A DNA stretch of 64,000 nucleotides from contig CAVQDH010000013.1 of assembly GCA_963711215.1 (NCBI GenBank), positions 496,001 to 560,000 of the forward strand, in the 5' to 3' direction. Below the pieces are notes generated by a model, which saw nothing but the letters and a program-made list of their open reading frames with translations, was not told the origin of the DNA and ran no database searches. Origin of the DNA: WHUA01 sp963711215 (lineage in GTDB: Bacteria; Pseudomonadota; Alphaproteobacteria; UBA8366). The position numbers were made by a program, and so were the translations under genes. Of the stretch, positions 38,548 to 47,827 are shown piece after piece. The first letter of the stretch is position 1; each line of letters opens with the position of its first letter.

Positions 38548-39135
38548 CTAGGCGGTCGTCAAAGGCCGCTTCTTCCGCGCGACCGTGACCAGGCCCAGGA
38601 TCGCGGTAAGGAATAGCCAGGCCGCCGCCGGCAGCGGCACCTCGTTGACCTTCATCTGCCCGGTATACTGCCCGTCATTGCCGATGAGGGTCCCGGCGAC
38701 CCGGAAGAAGTAGTCGCCGGCCGCCAGGTTGGCGTAACGGAAGCTGACGAACGGGTTGTTGTCGCCGGTATTCGGCACGAAATACGTGGCGCCGATGCTG
38801 TTGATCAGGTCCGCGCCGCTGAACAGCGCCAGCGAGACGGGATTCTGACTGTAGTTGGCGAGCGTATTGTCCTTCGTCAGCGTGCCGGTGATATGCGCCG
38901 GCTCGAGCAGGGTGAACCCCCAGGCATGCGCGTAGCTGTCCCCGCTGTTCTTCGGGGATACCGCATCGACCGAGGTCGTGAAATCGCCGAAATCCCCGAC
39001 GACGAACGGGCTGCCGTTGACAGTTCCGGCCATCTCACAGGTCAAGGCGCCGCATTCGAGCGCCTCGCTTTCGCTGCTGAAGCCGAAGAGCACCGGCAAG
39101 ACAAGCAGTGCCAAGACACTGAATCTTCGTTGCAT
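38548..39135 (-). CDS. VPLPA-CTERM sorting-signal protein
   Basis: 195 residues. A signal peptide (RRFSVLALLVLPVLFGFSSESEA) and a C-terminal tripartite sorting signal: EVPLPAAAWLFLTAILGLVTVARKKR, that is the VPLPA motif, a transmembrane helix and a basic tail. Such proteins are processed by an exosortase (XrtD type) and usually end up in the outer envelope or extracellular matrix. The mature part is beta-rich with two Cys near its start (LECGALTCEM) and GDYFFRVAGTLIGNDGQYTGQM near the end, like bacterial pre-peptidase-type domains. No exosortase gene is present in the window. The start ATG at 39135 was chosen over 39150 because the signal peptide begins there. Confidence 0.87.
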   Translation of the reverse strand: MQRRFSVLALLVLPVLFGFSSESEALECGALTCEMAGTVNGSPFVVGDFGDFTTSVDAVSPKNSGDSYAHAWGFTLLEPAHITGTLTKDNTLANYSQNPVSLALFSGADLINSIGATYFVPNTGDNNPFVSFRYANLAAGDYFFRVAGTLIGNDGQYTGQMKVNEVPLPAAAWLFLTAILGLVTVARKKRPLTTA

Positions 39136-39348
39136 AGCATGTCCTTCCACAAGGTTTGCTCAACGCCGAGATTGAGGCTCCCACAGTCCAGGTACGCGGA
39201 CGCTCCCCGCCGAAAACTCGACAAATCCACAACGATGTGTTGGCGGAGAGGTTCCGGACAAAGTGACGCAGCCGGATGCGCTGAGAATCCGCTGTCGCGC
39301 AAATGTCTCGCCGGGGTGTGCGCCGACGCCGGTCGTCCGCCGGCGCAA

Positions 39349-40335
39349 TCAGCCGTAGCGCGCGACCCGCTGCTCGATCGCGCCGAAGATCGACGCGCCG
39401 GTCGCGCCGAACATCTCGATGCGCACCACGTCGCCGAACTGCAGGAAGGGCGTCTTCGGTTCACCGTGCTCGATGGTCTCGATCGCCCGCAGCTCGGCGA
39501 GGCAGGACGAGCCGGCGGAACGGTGGTCCTTGTTGGACACCGTGCCCGAGCCGAGGATGGTGCCCGCGCCGAGCCGGCGGGTGCGCGCGGCATGGGCGAT
39601 CAGCTCGGGAAAGCCGAAGGTCATGTCGACGCCCGCGTTGGGATGGCCGATCTCGCGTCCGTTCACCCGGCTGACCAGCGGGCGGTGCAGCCGCGCGCCG
39701 TCCCAGGCCTCGCCGAGCGCGTCCGGCGTCACCGCGACCGGGGAGAAGGCGCTTGCCGGCTTGCTCTGGTAGAAGCCGAAGCCCTTCGCCACTTCGCCCG
39801 GCACCAGGTTGCGCAGGCTGACGTCGTTGCACAGCATGACCAGCTTGATGTGGCCGGCTGCTTCCGCGGCACTCACGCCCATCGGCACGTCGTCCAGCAC
39901 GACCGCGATCTCCGCCTCGAAATCGATGCCCCAATCCGCGTCGGCCAGCAGGATGTCGTCGCGCGGCCCGAGGAAGCCGTCCGACAGGCCCTGGTAGATC
40001 AGCGGATCGGCGCGGAAGCTGTCCGGCATCTCGGCGCCGCGCGCGCGGCGCACCAGCTCCATATGGCTGAGGAAGGCCGAGCCGTCGGCGAACTGGTAGG
40101 CGCGCGGCAGCGGCGCGGCGCAATGCGCGATGTCGAACGGCTCGGCGCCGACCGCCTCGTCGAGCTCCAGGCGGTTGGAGAGCGCGCGGAGCAGGGGCTC
40201 GGCCGCGGCCCAGTTGTCGAGGGCGGCCTGTAACGTCGGCGCGACGCCGCGCGGCCGCACGCAGTGCCGGAGCGCGCTGTCGACGATGACGAGCGTGCCG
40301 TCGCGGCCGCCGTATCGGAGGGTGGCGAGCTTCAT
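39349..40335 (-). CDS. fahA: Fumarylacetoacetate hydrolase
   Basis: 328 residues; splits fumarylacetoacetate into fumarate and acetoacetate, the last step of tyrosine breakdown. Metal ligands lie in DFEAEIAVVLDD, with the substrate region HPNAGVDMTFGFPELIAHAA and TRRLGAGTILGSGTVSNKD. An N-terminal small domain and the extended loop FADGSAFLSHMELVRRARGAE are typical of the bacterial FahA subgroup. It starts six bases after the hmgA stop codon. Position in a tyrosine cluster makes true FAH activity more likely than a general FAH-fold role. Confidence 0.92.
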   Translation of the reverse strand: MKLATLRYGGRDGTLVIVDSALRHCVRPRGVAPTLQAALDNWAAAEPLLRALSNRLELDEAVGAEPFDIAHCAAPLPRAYQFADGSAFLSHMELVRRARGAEMPDSFRADPLIYQGLSDGFLGPRDDILLADADWGIDFEAEIAVVLDDVPMGVSAAEAAGHIKLVMLCNDVSLRNLVPGEVAKGFGFYQSKPASAFSPVAVTPDALGEAWDGARLHRPLVSRVNGREIGHPNAGVDMTFGFPELIAHAARTRRLGAGTILGSGTVSNKDHRSAGSSCLAELRAIETIEHGEPKTPFLQFGDVVRIEMFGATGASIFGAIEQRVARYG

Positions 40336-40341
40336 GGCGGC

Positions 40342-41502
40342 TTACTCCGCGGCCTTGGCGTCGGCGCGGCCGGGACGCCAGGAGTTGACGTAGTCGGGGT
40401 TCTCCACGCCCGCGGGCAGGTCGCCAACGGTGAGCGCGTCGCGCGCGTCGACCATCACCGCATATTCGTCGGTCGCCGGCTTCTTCGCGGTCAGCATGCC
40501 CTGCAGCGCCTTCGGATGCGGCCCGTGCGTGAAGCCGCAGGGGTGGAAGGTGACCATGCCGGGCGCGATGTCGTCGCGGCTGAAGAAGTCGCCGCGGTGA
40601 TAGAAGATCACCTCGTCGTAGTCGTCGTTGTTGTGGAAGAACGGGACCTTGAGCGCGCCGGGGTCGCTCTCGATCGGCCGCGGCACGAAGGTGCAGACGA
40701 CGAAGCGGTCGGCGGCGAAGGTCGTGTGCACCGACGGCGGCAGGTGGTAGCGCGGGCTGACGATCGGGCGGATGTCCTCGACGTTGAGCCGCACCGGCGC
40801 CAGGTCGCCGTGCCAGCCGACCGCGTCGAGCGGGTTGTAGGGGAAGGTCACGGTCGAGACCGCGCCGCCGCGCTTGATCTCGACCTTCCAGATCTCCTCG
40901 CGGCCGTCCGGCGTCTGCTGCGCGCGGAAGGCGTCGTCGATCAGCGGCGTGTCGAGCACGGCTGGGTCGAAGATGGCATGCGGCCCGGCGAGGCCGCGGT
41001 CCGGCAGCCCGTAGCCGCCGTTGGTCGCCTCGATCAGCAGCAGGTCGGCGTCGCCCTGGAAATCGGTGCGCCACAGCGTGCCGCGCGGGATGACGACGTA
41101 GTCGCCCGCGCGGATCTGCAGGTGGCCGTAATCGCAGTAGAGCGCGCCGTGCCCCGCGTGCAGGAACAGCAGCTCGTCGCCGTCCGCGTTGCGCGCGAGC
41201 GCCGGCATGGCGCCGGCCGTGCGCCAGAAGCGGTAGCGGAGATGGGCGTTCGCCAGCACGGTCTGCGCGTCCCACGGGCTTTCCGCGCCGCGGCCGATGC
41301 GGGCCAGGTCGAAGGCGCGCGGCCTGAGCGGCCCCTGCCAGTCGATCCAGCCGGTCGGCGGGCGGCGGTGGTACATATGGCTCGCCGGGCCGTAGAAGCC
41401 GTCGCGCCCGAGCTCCCGCTCGTAGGTCCCGTCCGGCAGGTCGGCATGCGCCTGGCGCGAGGTCTTGCCTTCGCTGCGGGGGAGCGGAATGGAGCGGCGC
41501 AT
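40342..41502 (-). CDS. hmgA: Homogentisate 1,2-dioxygenase
   Basis: 386 residues; opens the ring of homogentisate with O2 to give maleylacetoacetate, using Fe(II). Landmarks: the N-terminal RDGFYGPASHMYHRRPPTGW, ELLFLHAGHGALYCDYG, FHNNDDYDEVIFYHRGDFFS and HPCGFTHGPHPKALQG, which contain the iron-binding His/Glu cluster near the C-terminus. Slightly shorter than the human enzyme, as in the bacterial HmgA group. The ATG has a perfect AAGGAGG upstream. It lies between phhA (44 bases upstream) and fahA (6 bases downstream), on the same strand. Confidence 0.93.
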   Translation of the reverse strand: MRRSIPLPRSEGKTSRQAHADLPDGTYERELGRDGFYGPASHMYHRRPPTGWIDWQGPLRPRAFDLARIGRGAESPWDAQTVLANAHLRYRFWRTAGAMPALARNADGDELLFLHAGHGALYCDYGHLQIRAGDYVVIPRGTLWRTDFQGDADLLLIEATNGGYGLPDRGLAGPHAIFDPAVLDTPLIDDAFRAQQTPDGREEIWKVEIKRGGAVSTVTFPYNPLDAVGWHGDLAPVRLNVEDIRPIVSPRYHLPPSVHTTFAADRFVVCTFVPRPIESDPGALKVPFFHNNDDYDEVIFYHRGDFFSRDDIAPGMVTFHPCGFTHGPHPKALQGMLTAKKPATDEYAVMVDARDALTVGDLPAGVENPDYVNSWRPGRADAKAAE

Positions 41503-41545
41503 CGGGTTTCCTCCTTGGTCGTGTACGGTCGGTTATGGCGCGCAT

Positions 41546-42397
41546 TCACCTCGAAGGAAGGTGGGCCGGCGCGTTCGGCGGAATCAAACGGTCGCGGTCG
41601 AGCACGGTCTCCGGCGCGAGATCGGATTTTTGCCGGAGCGCCGCGTAGTAGGGCGTGAAGTCGGGCCGCGTCGCATCGAACAGCTGCCGGAAATCGTCGA
41701 TCACGAAATAGACCGCCTGCAAATCGTCGATCCGGTAATCCGTCTGCATGATCCGCAGCAGGTCGAAGGCGATGCGGTTCGGCGTCGGGTCTTCCAGGCA
41801 GTAGACGGATTCCGTGCGCGAGGACACGATGCCCGAGCCGTAGATGCGGAGCCCGTCGCCGCTGCGGATCAGGCCGAACTCGACCGTGTACCAGTAGAGC
41901 CGCGCGAGATAGGGCAGGGAGCCCAGGCGCAGCGCCTTGAGCCCGCCGCGGCCGTATGCGCGCATGTAATCGGCGAAGACCGGGTTCATCAGCACCGGGA
42001 CGTGGCCGAAGAAGTCGTGGAAGACGTCCGGCTCCTGCAGATAGTCCATCTGCGCGGGCGAGCGGATCCAGTTGGTAACCGGGAAGCGCCCGTTGGCGAG
42101 ATGCCAGAAGAACACGTCGTCCGGCACCAGTCCCGCGACCGCGACGATGCGCCAGCCGGTCGCCTTCTCCAGGATCTCCGACGCCTGCTCGAAGCGGGGA
42201 ATGCCGTCGGCCGCGGCGCCGGTCGCCTTGAGCCCGTCGAGGAACTCGCGGCAGGCGCGGCCCGGCAGCAGCGCCGACTGGCGCTCGAACAGCCGCCGCC
42301 AGATCGCATGATCCTCGGCGGTATAGCCCTCCCAGCCCTGGTCGATGACGAAATCGTCGGCCGGGCGGCTGTCGGGTGTCAGCGTCGATCCGTCCAT
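41546..42397 (-). CDS. phhA: Phenylalanine 4-monooxygenase
   Basis: 283 residues, bacterial monomeric-type phenylalanine hydroxylase; makes tyrosine from phenylalanine using Fe(II), O2 and a pterin. The iron triad is His127 and His132 of HDFFGHVP and Glu173 of YWYTVEFG. GRFPVTNWIR and YGSGIVSS are conserved. No regulatory ACT domain, as in other bacterial forms. A pterin-carbinolamine dehydratase (phhB) is not seen beside it. It feeds the tyrosine pathway encoded by hmgA, fahA and hppD. Confidence 0.95.
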   Translation of the reverse strand: MDGSTLTPDSRPADDFVIDQGWEGYTAEDHAIWRRLFERQSALLPGRACREFLDGLKATGAAADGIPRFEQASEILEKATGWRIVAVAGLVPDDVFFWHLANGRFPVTNWIRSPAQMDYLQEPDVFHDFFGHVPVLMNPVFADYMRAYGRGGLKALRLGSLPYLARLYWYTVEFGLIRSGDGLRIYGSGIVSSRTESVYCLEDPTPNRIAFDLLRIMQTDYRIDDLQAVYFVIDDFRQLFDATRPDFTPYYAALRQKSDLAPETVLDRDRLIPPNAPAHLPSR

Positions 42398-42570
42398 CGT
42401 GTCACGCGAAAGCTTCCATCTTCCCTTCGCCGGAGGGCCGGAGAAGGCTGGCGGCCGCGCGGCGGGTGAGGTGGGGACGACGAAGCGCTGGCTTCGTTCA
42501 TGCCAACCCCCGCCTCGCCCTGGCCCTCTCCGCCCGTCGGGGCAGAGAGTGAAATTGCATTTCGGGCGTA

Positions 42571-42599
42571 CTCATCCTTCGACAGGCTCAGGATGAGGT
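42571..42599. repeat. Single family C repeat copy
   Basis: Contains CTTCGACAGGCTCAGGATGA, matching the arms of the 15425-15510 doublet. Its ends CTCATCCT/AGGATGAG form an eight-base stem. It sits between hppD and phhA, in a 238-base gap that also contains a degraded family-B-like GC-rich segment (about 42420-42545) with the hairpin ACGAAG/CTTCGT (42480-42496). Confidence 0.65.
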
Positions 42600-42635
42600 T
42601 TATGTTGTTGATCGGGCACCACATTGCGCCGGCTC

Positions 42636-43799
<1,164 letters not shown>

Positions 43800-43904
43800 G
43801 GTCACCTCGCAAAATGCGGTTGGTGCCGGTGCCCCCTCTGTCTCTGTTGGATATATGTATACGCGTTTCGGCGTTGCAAGCGTAGGAAAATAGCGGCGAG
43901 TGCG

Positions 43905-44006
43905 TCACCCCCCACCTAAATCCTCCCCCACAAGGGGGGAGGACTTTCCATGGCGGACCAACCGTTTTCCCTCCCCCCTTGTGGGGGAGGGTTAGGGTGG
44001 GGGGTA
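43905..44006. repeat. Family B inverted doublet
   Basis: Left arm 43905-43943 and right arm 43968-44006, inverted copies of family B. Each has a CCTCCCCC..CTTG..GGGGGAGG hairpin and a GGTGGGGGG tail pointing outwards, and 24 bases separate them. The doublet lies between the divergent hppD and the APH-like kinase, so it is not a terminator for either. The neighbouring TGTATAC (43855-43861) may belong to the hppD promoter. Confidence 0.8.
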
Positions 44007-44080
44007 AATGGAGCGCTCCGATTTGCCAACCTGCCCGCGACTTGGGATAACAATCGGCGCATCAGATTTATGACAGGCCG

Positions 44081-45154
44081 ATGACCCAGACCACGCCCGT
44101 AACCTCTACCTTCGAAGCCGTCCCGGTGCTGGCCGCGCATCGCTTCGACGAGGCGGCGCTCGACCGCTTCATGGCGGGCCATGTCGAGGGCTACCGGCCG
44201 CCGCTCCAGGTCAACCAGTTCCAGGGCGGCATGTCGAACCCGACCTTCCTGCTGACCGACGGGGCGGGGAAGCGCTACGTGCTGCGCAAGAAGCCGCCGG
44301 GCAAGCTGCTGCCGTCGGCGCATGCGGTCGACCGCGAGTACAAGGTGATCTCGGCGCTCAACAGGACCGACGTGCCGGTCGCGCGCGCCTATGCGCTGTG
44401 CGAGGACGAGAGCGTCATCGGCCAGGCCTTCTACATCATGGAGTTCCTGGAAGGCCGCGTGTTCCGCGACGTGGCGCTGCCGCAATGCGAACCCGCCGAG
44501 CGCCGTGCGATCTACGACGCGATGGGGGACGCGCTGGCGAAGCTGCACAACGTCGACTTCGCGGCGGTGGGCCTCGGCGACTACGGCCGGGTCGGCGGCT
44601 ACATCGCGCGCCAGGTGCGGCGCTGGTCGCAGCAATACGAGGCGAGCAAGACCGAGGACATCGACGCGATGGACAAGCTGATGGCCTGGCTGCCGGCGAA
44701 CATGCCGGACGACAGCCTGACCACCGTCGCGCATGGCGATTTCCGGCTCGAGAACCTGATCTACCACCCGACCGAGCCGCGCGTGCTCGCGGTCGTCGAC
44801 TGGGAGCTCGGCACGCTCGGCAACCCGCTGTCGGACCTCGCCTATAACTGCCTGCCGTATCATTTCGGCGATCCGCGCTGGGGCGACATCATCGGCCTCG
44901 ACTACGACGCGGTCGGCATCCCGTCCGAAGACGACTATGTCGGCACCTACTGCAGGCGCACCGGCCGCGGCGCGATCGACGACTGGACCTTCTACCTCGT
45001 GCTGTCGATGTTCCGCTTCGCCGCGATCATCCAGGGCGTCTACTACCGCGGCGTCCAGGGCAACGCGCCCACGCCGGAGGCGCTCAACCGCAAGGATAAG
45101 CCGCGCCAGCTGGCGGAGATCGCCTGGGCGCTGGTGGAGAAGGAAGGGCGGTAG
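44081..45154 (+). CDS. APH-like phosphotransferase of the ACAD10/11 kinase type
   Basis: 357 residues of the aminoglycoside-phosphotransferase fold, in the subgroup related to the kinase domain of ACAD10/11, which in animals phosphorylates 4-hydroxyacyl-CoAs. Landmarks: QFQGGMSNPTFLLTDG, YVLRKKPPGKLLPSAHAVDRE (ATP Lys), FYIMEFLEGRVF, VAHGDFRLENLIYHP (catalytic Asp) and VVDWELGTLGNPLSDLAY (metal Asp). The C-terminus RKDKPRQLAEIAWALVEKEGR recurs in the relic at 47230-47349. An acyl-CoA dehydrogenase gene lies 2.7 kb further on, the usual genomic partner, so a role in hydroxy-fatty-acid degradation is plausible. Confidence 0.88.
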   Translation: MTQTTPVTSTFEAVPVLAAHRFDEAALDRFMAGHVEGYRPPLQVNQFQGGMSNPTFLLTDGAGKRYVLRKKPPGKLLPSAHAVDREYKVISALNRTDVPVARAYALCEDESVIGQAFYIMEFLEGRVFRDVALPQCEPAERRAIYDAMGDALAKLHNVDFAAVGLGDYGRVGGYIARQVRRWSQQYEASKTEDIDAMDKLMAWLPANMPDDSLTTVAHGDFRLENLIYHPTEPRVLAVVDWELGTLGNPLSDLAYNCLPYHFGDPRWGDIIGLDYDAVGIPSEDDYVGTYCRRTGRGAIDDWTFYLVLSMFRFAAIIQGVYYRGVQGNAPTPEALNRKDKPRQLAEIAWALVEKEGR

Positions 45155-45238
45155 GGCGTCGTCCCGTCTCGGCGCCCATAAAGGTCGTTGGGTTAAATCA
45201 TCTCACCCATTTCCGCAGCGCCTGCGCGCCAAGCAGCC

Positions 45239-45598
45239 CTACTCGAGCGCGCGGCGCAGGTCGTCGGGGAGGATCGGTTTGATCAGGATCTGATAGGGAT
45301 GGTCCGTGTGGATTCGCGCGATGGTCGGCGGCTCGTTCGAGCCGGTGACGTAGATGATCTTCAGCGTCTCCTGTCCTTCGTAGACGGTCTTCGCAACTTC
45401 GACGCCGTCGATATCGCCGACGAGGCGGACGTCCATGAGCACGATATCGGGGCGCGTCTCGCGAATTGTCTGGATCGCGTCGTCTCCGTTGTCGGCCATG
45501 CCGACGACTTGCACGTCATAGAGCTCGCAGAGGTCGGAGAAATAATCGGCGATCAGGGTCTCGTCTTCCACGATGACGGCGCGTCTACTGTCAGGCAT
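45239..45598 (-). CDS. Single-domain response regulator
   Basis: 119 residues: a receiver domain only. Acidic pocket E11/D12, phospho-acceptor Asp56 (DIVLMDVRL), Thr of YVTGSNE and Lys of ILIKPIL are all present. With no output domain it is likely to act by protein-protein contact or phosphotransfer. Its start overlaps the stop of the histidine kinase gene by eight bases, so the two are one transcript and surely partners. Confidence 0.92.
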   Translation of the reverse strand: MPDSRRAVIVEDETLIADYFSDLCELYDVQVVGMADNGDDAIQTIRETRPDIVLMDVRLVGDIDGVEVAKTVYEGQETLKIIYVTGSNEPPTIARIHTDHPYQILIKPILPDDLRRALE

Positions 45599-47135
45599 CT
45601 CGACCTCGCTCGGTTAGGCTTTGCGGCACGCGAATTGTAAATGTGGTTCCCGCGTTCACATCGATTTTCAAATCGCCCCTAATCTGTCTGACGAAGCTTC
45701 GAACGATCCGCGAGCCGGACCCGCCGCGGTTCGACGGGGCCAGCATCGCGTCGGGAATACCGATGCCGTTGTCCGCGACCGTCAATTCGGCGTCGCCGTC
45801 GGGTTCGACCTTGAACCGGACGAGGATCTCGCCGGCGGACCGGCCGGGGAAGGCATGCTTCAATGCGTTCGTGACGATTTCGTTGACGAGCATGCCGAGC
45901 GGAATGGCGGCGTCGATGGTGATCGGAATGTCGTCGGCGTCGACACGAAGCGAGACTCGCTGGCCGCTGGCGTCGAAGCCGGCGCTGATATTATCGCAAA
46001 GTTCCTTGAAGAAGGTCGCCGTCCTCAACGTCGAGATCGACGGACTGGAAATGAGCAGCCGATGCACCGTGCCGAGCGCGCTGACCCGGCCGGCGGTCGC
46101 GCGGAAGGCGGCCTTGGCCTGGGAATCGCTTATTTTCGACGTTTCCACGTGAATGAGCGCGTTGATCTGCTGCAGGTTGTTCTTCACGCGATGATAGACT
46201 TCCCGCAACAGCAGATCACGGTCGGACACCGCGGCATTGAGGTCGCTCATGGCGGCGATCAGCTGGCGCTGCGCGCGATTTTCGATCGTCGCGTTATGCA
46301 GCACGGATGCGGCCAGCAGCACGGTCGTAAAGATCGCCAGCAGGAAGAGCGAGAAGTTCATGTCGAACATCCCGGTTCTGCTCGCGGCCAGGGCGGCGAG
46401 ACAGAACACGAAAGGCAACAGCAGGATGATCGGAAACAACCGTCGGGCGCCGGCGCTGCCGGCTTCCGGCGCGAGGAGGATCGCCATCCAGCCGCTTTCC
46501 GGACGCATGAACGAAAGGGCGAGGAAAAGCGCCGTAAAGGTCAGTGCGGTATGCAGCGCCATGGCGGTAAAGACCGACACATGATAGAGCGCCTTCACGT
46601 CGAAGGCATATCCGACGACGCCGATCATGGCGATCAGCAGCCCGGCAGTGGCGCAGGTGACGTAGGAAAATTCGGTCTTCGGACGCTGCCCCGGCATCAT
46701 GGCGACGCAGGCCGAGGCCAGGAGGAAGCACATGGCGGTCGCCGGGGACATGCCGTCCCGTCCGGGCGGGAAGGACGGCCAGAAAAGGGCGTCGACGCTG
46801 TTCACCGTGCCGGTATAGATGACCGCGAGATCCGTCGCCGCCATGACCGCGACCGCCGCTGCGACGATAACGGTACCGTAGCTCAACCGTTTGGAATTGG
46901 CCTCGGCCGAAAGCCGCCAGAGCAGGACCGCGCCCAGGCCGAAAAAGCAGAGAGCCGTGCTCGGCACCATGGCGGCGAACCACGGCACCAATCGAATGAG
47001 CGTGGCCGAGCCAAAGAACCAGCCGCCGACCAGCACCGCGGTCGAAACGGCGAGAACGATTGCCACTGCGACCAGTGAGCAGGCCCGAGCGGTAGACAAA
47101 GACCCGCTACCGGAGGATGCTTGAATTGCCGACAT
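45591..47135 (-). CDS. Membrane histidine kinase, HisKA_2 type
   Basis: 514 residues. The first 285 contain about eight transmembrane helices forming a MASE-like integral membrane sensor, including FPPGRDGMSPATAMCFLLAS, a motif seen in such sensors. Then a coiled coil and the HisKA_2 H-box REVYHRVKNNLQQINALI (His315), and an HATPase domain with LGMLVNEIVTNALKHAFPG and VADNGIGIPD. HisKA_2/HWE kinases usually pair with single-domain or PhyR-type regulators, matching the gene behind it. ATG at 47135 follows GGAGCGGAGCG. Confidence 0.92.
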   Translation of the reverse strand: MSAIQASSGSGSLSTARACSLVAVAIVLAVSTAVLVGGWFFGSATLIRLVPWFAAMVPSTALCFFGLGAVLLWRLSAEANSKRLSYGTVIVAAAVAVMAATDLAVIYTGTVNSVDALFWPSFPPGRDGMSPATAMCFLLASACVAMMPGQRPKTEFSYVTCATAGLLIAMIGVVGYAFDVKALYHVSVFTAMALHTALTFTALFLALSFMRPESGWMAILLAPEAGSAGARRLFPIILLLPFVFCLAALAASRTGMFDMNFSLFLLAIFTTVLLAASVLHNATIENRAQRQLIAAMSDLNAAVSDRDLLLREVYHRVKNNLQQINALIHVETSKISDSQAKAAFRATAGRVSALGTVHRLLISSPSISTLRTATFFKELCDNISAGFDASGQRVSLRVDADDIPITIDAAIPLGMLVNEIVTNALKHAFPGRSAGEILVRFKVEPDGDAELTVADNGIGIPDAMLAPSNRGGSGSRIVRSFVRQIRGDLKIDVNAGTTFTIRVPQSLTERGRDA

Positions 47136-47229
47136 CGCTCCGCTCCATAACATGCGCCGCCGTGATCATAGCGATTTAGCCGACCCTATGCCAACGCAAC
47201 CTGATAGCGGCATTCCGGTTTTGATGAAT

Positions 47230-47349
47230 GGGGTATTTGGCTACGCCGCCCGGCAAAATGCGCTGACCCGGGAAACGCTCGACCGCATGGACAAGCCCCG
47301 TCCGCTCGCAGAGATCGCGTGGGCGCTGTTGGAGCAGGAAGGGCGGTAG
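47230..47349 (+). pseudogene. Relic: C-terminal 39 residues of a second APH-like kinase
   Basis: The reading frame GVFGYAARQNALTRETLDRM followed by DKPRPLAEIAWALLEQEGR aligns without gaps to the last 39 residues of the kinase at 44081-45154 (GVYYRGVQGNAPTPEALNRK, DKPRQLAEIAWALVEKEGR). The rest of the gene is missing; directly upstream is the histidine kinase start. The relic points to a duplicated or formerly neighbouring kinase gene whose 5' part was lost, perhaps when the two-component pair was inserted. It stops 27 bases before the palindrome of the GIY-YIG cassette. Confidence 0.7.
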
Positions 47350-47376
47350 GGGTGGACGGAGGCCCTACTAAGAAAC

Positions 47377-47800
47377 CGTCATTCGCCGGCTTGACCGGCG
47401 AATCCATGGCACTACGGAAGGGACTGGTAAAGGTCCCTCCAAGTCGGGTTCGATTTCCGAATCAAATCAATTTTCCAGGCACGCGGCCAGCGTTTGATGC
47501 GTTTTTCTCGCTGGATCGCCAATCCGATTTCCTCGTGGTGCTCAACATAAACGAGCCGCTTGAGGCCATACCGCTTGCTGAAGCCGTCCACGACGGCTTC
47601 ACGATGCTCCCAGGCTCGTTTCGCGATGTCCGAGGTGACGCCGACGTAGAGCGTTCCTTCGGGTCTGTTGGTGATGATGTAGAGCCAGCCGTCTTTCATG
47701 GGGCGAGCGTGCCAGCGGCGATTCGCAAAGAACAAGGCGCCGGGAATGCCGGGAGCGATACGCCCTGCCATGGATTTGCCGGTCCAGCCGGCGAATGACG
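47377..47800. mobile_element. GIY-YIG nuclease cassette bounded by inverted palindromes
   Basis: A 424-base unit: left family A palindrome 47377-47410, one GIY-YIG nuclease gene (47412-47699, minus), about 67 bases, and the right palindrome 47767-47800. The two ends are inverted copies of each other over 34 bases with two mismatches; each is itself a hairpin (stem ATTCGCCGG/CCGGCGAAT on the left). The stop codon of the nuclease begins one base inside the left palindrome. The same family A element occurs as a doublet at 837-927. This organisation suggests that nuclease and palindromes move together; mobility itself is inferred, and no target duplication is evident. Confidence 0.65.
47412..47699 (-). 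CDS. GIY-YIG single-domain endonuclease (COG2827 type)
   Basis: 95 residues. The GIY motif is WLYIITN, the YIG motif is LYVGVTSD, the catalytic Arg is in IAKRAWEHR and the metal Glu in IQREKRIKRW; KRYGLKRLVYVEHHEE is the usual central part. This is the stand-alone GIY-YIG family, related to the nuclease domain of UvrC and of homing endonucleases. ATG at 47699 gives the standard N-terminus MKDGWLYIIT; 24 codons upstream an alternative start would add an unrelated basic extension. It lies precisely between inverted palindromes and is likely the enzyme acting on them. Confidence 0.92.
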   Translation of the reverse strand: MKDGWLYIITNRPEGTLYVGVTSDIAKRAWEHREAVVDGFSKRYGLKRLVYVEHHEEIGLAIQREKRIKRWPRAWKIDLIRKSNPTWRDLYQSLP

Positions 47801-47827
47801 ATTAGAGAAGGATTGTCTTCTAAATCC

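Noticed and set aside
47412..47771. GIY-YIG protein with a 24-residue N-terminal extension
   Set aside because: The extension has no resemblance to the family, and MKDGWLYIIT is the standard start.
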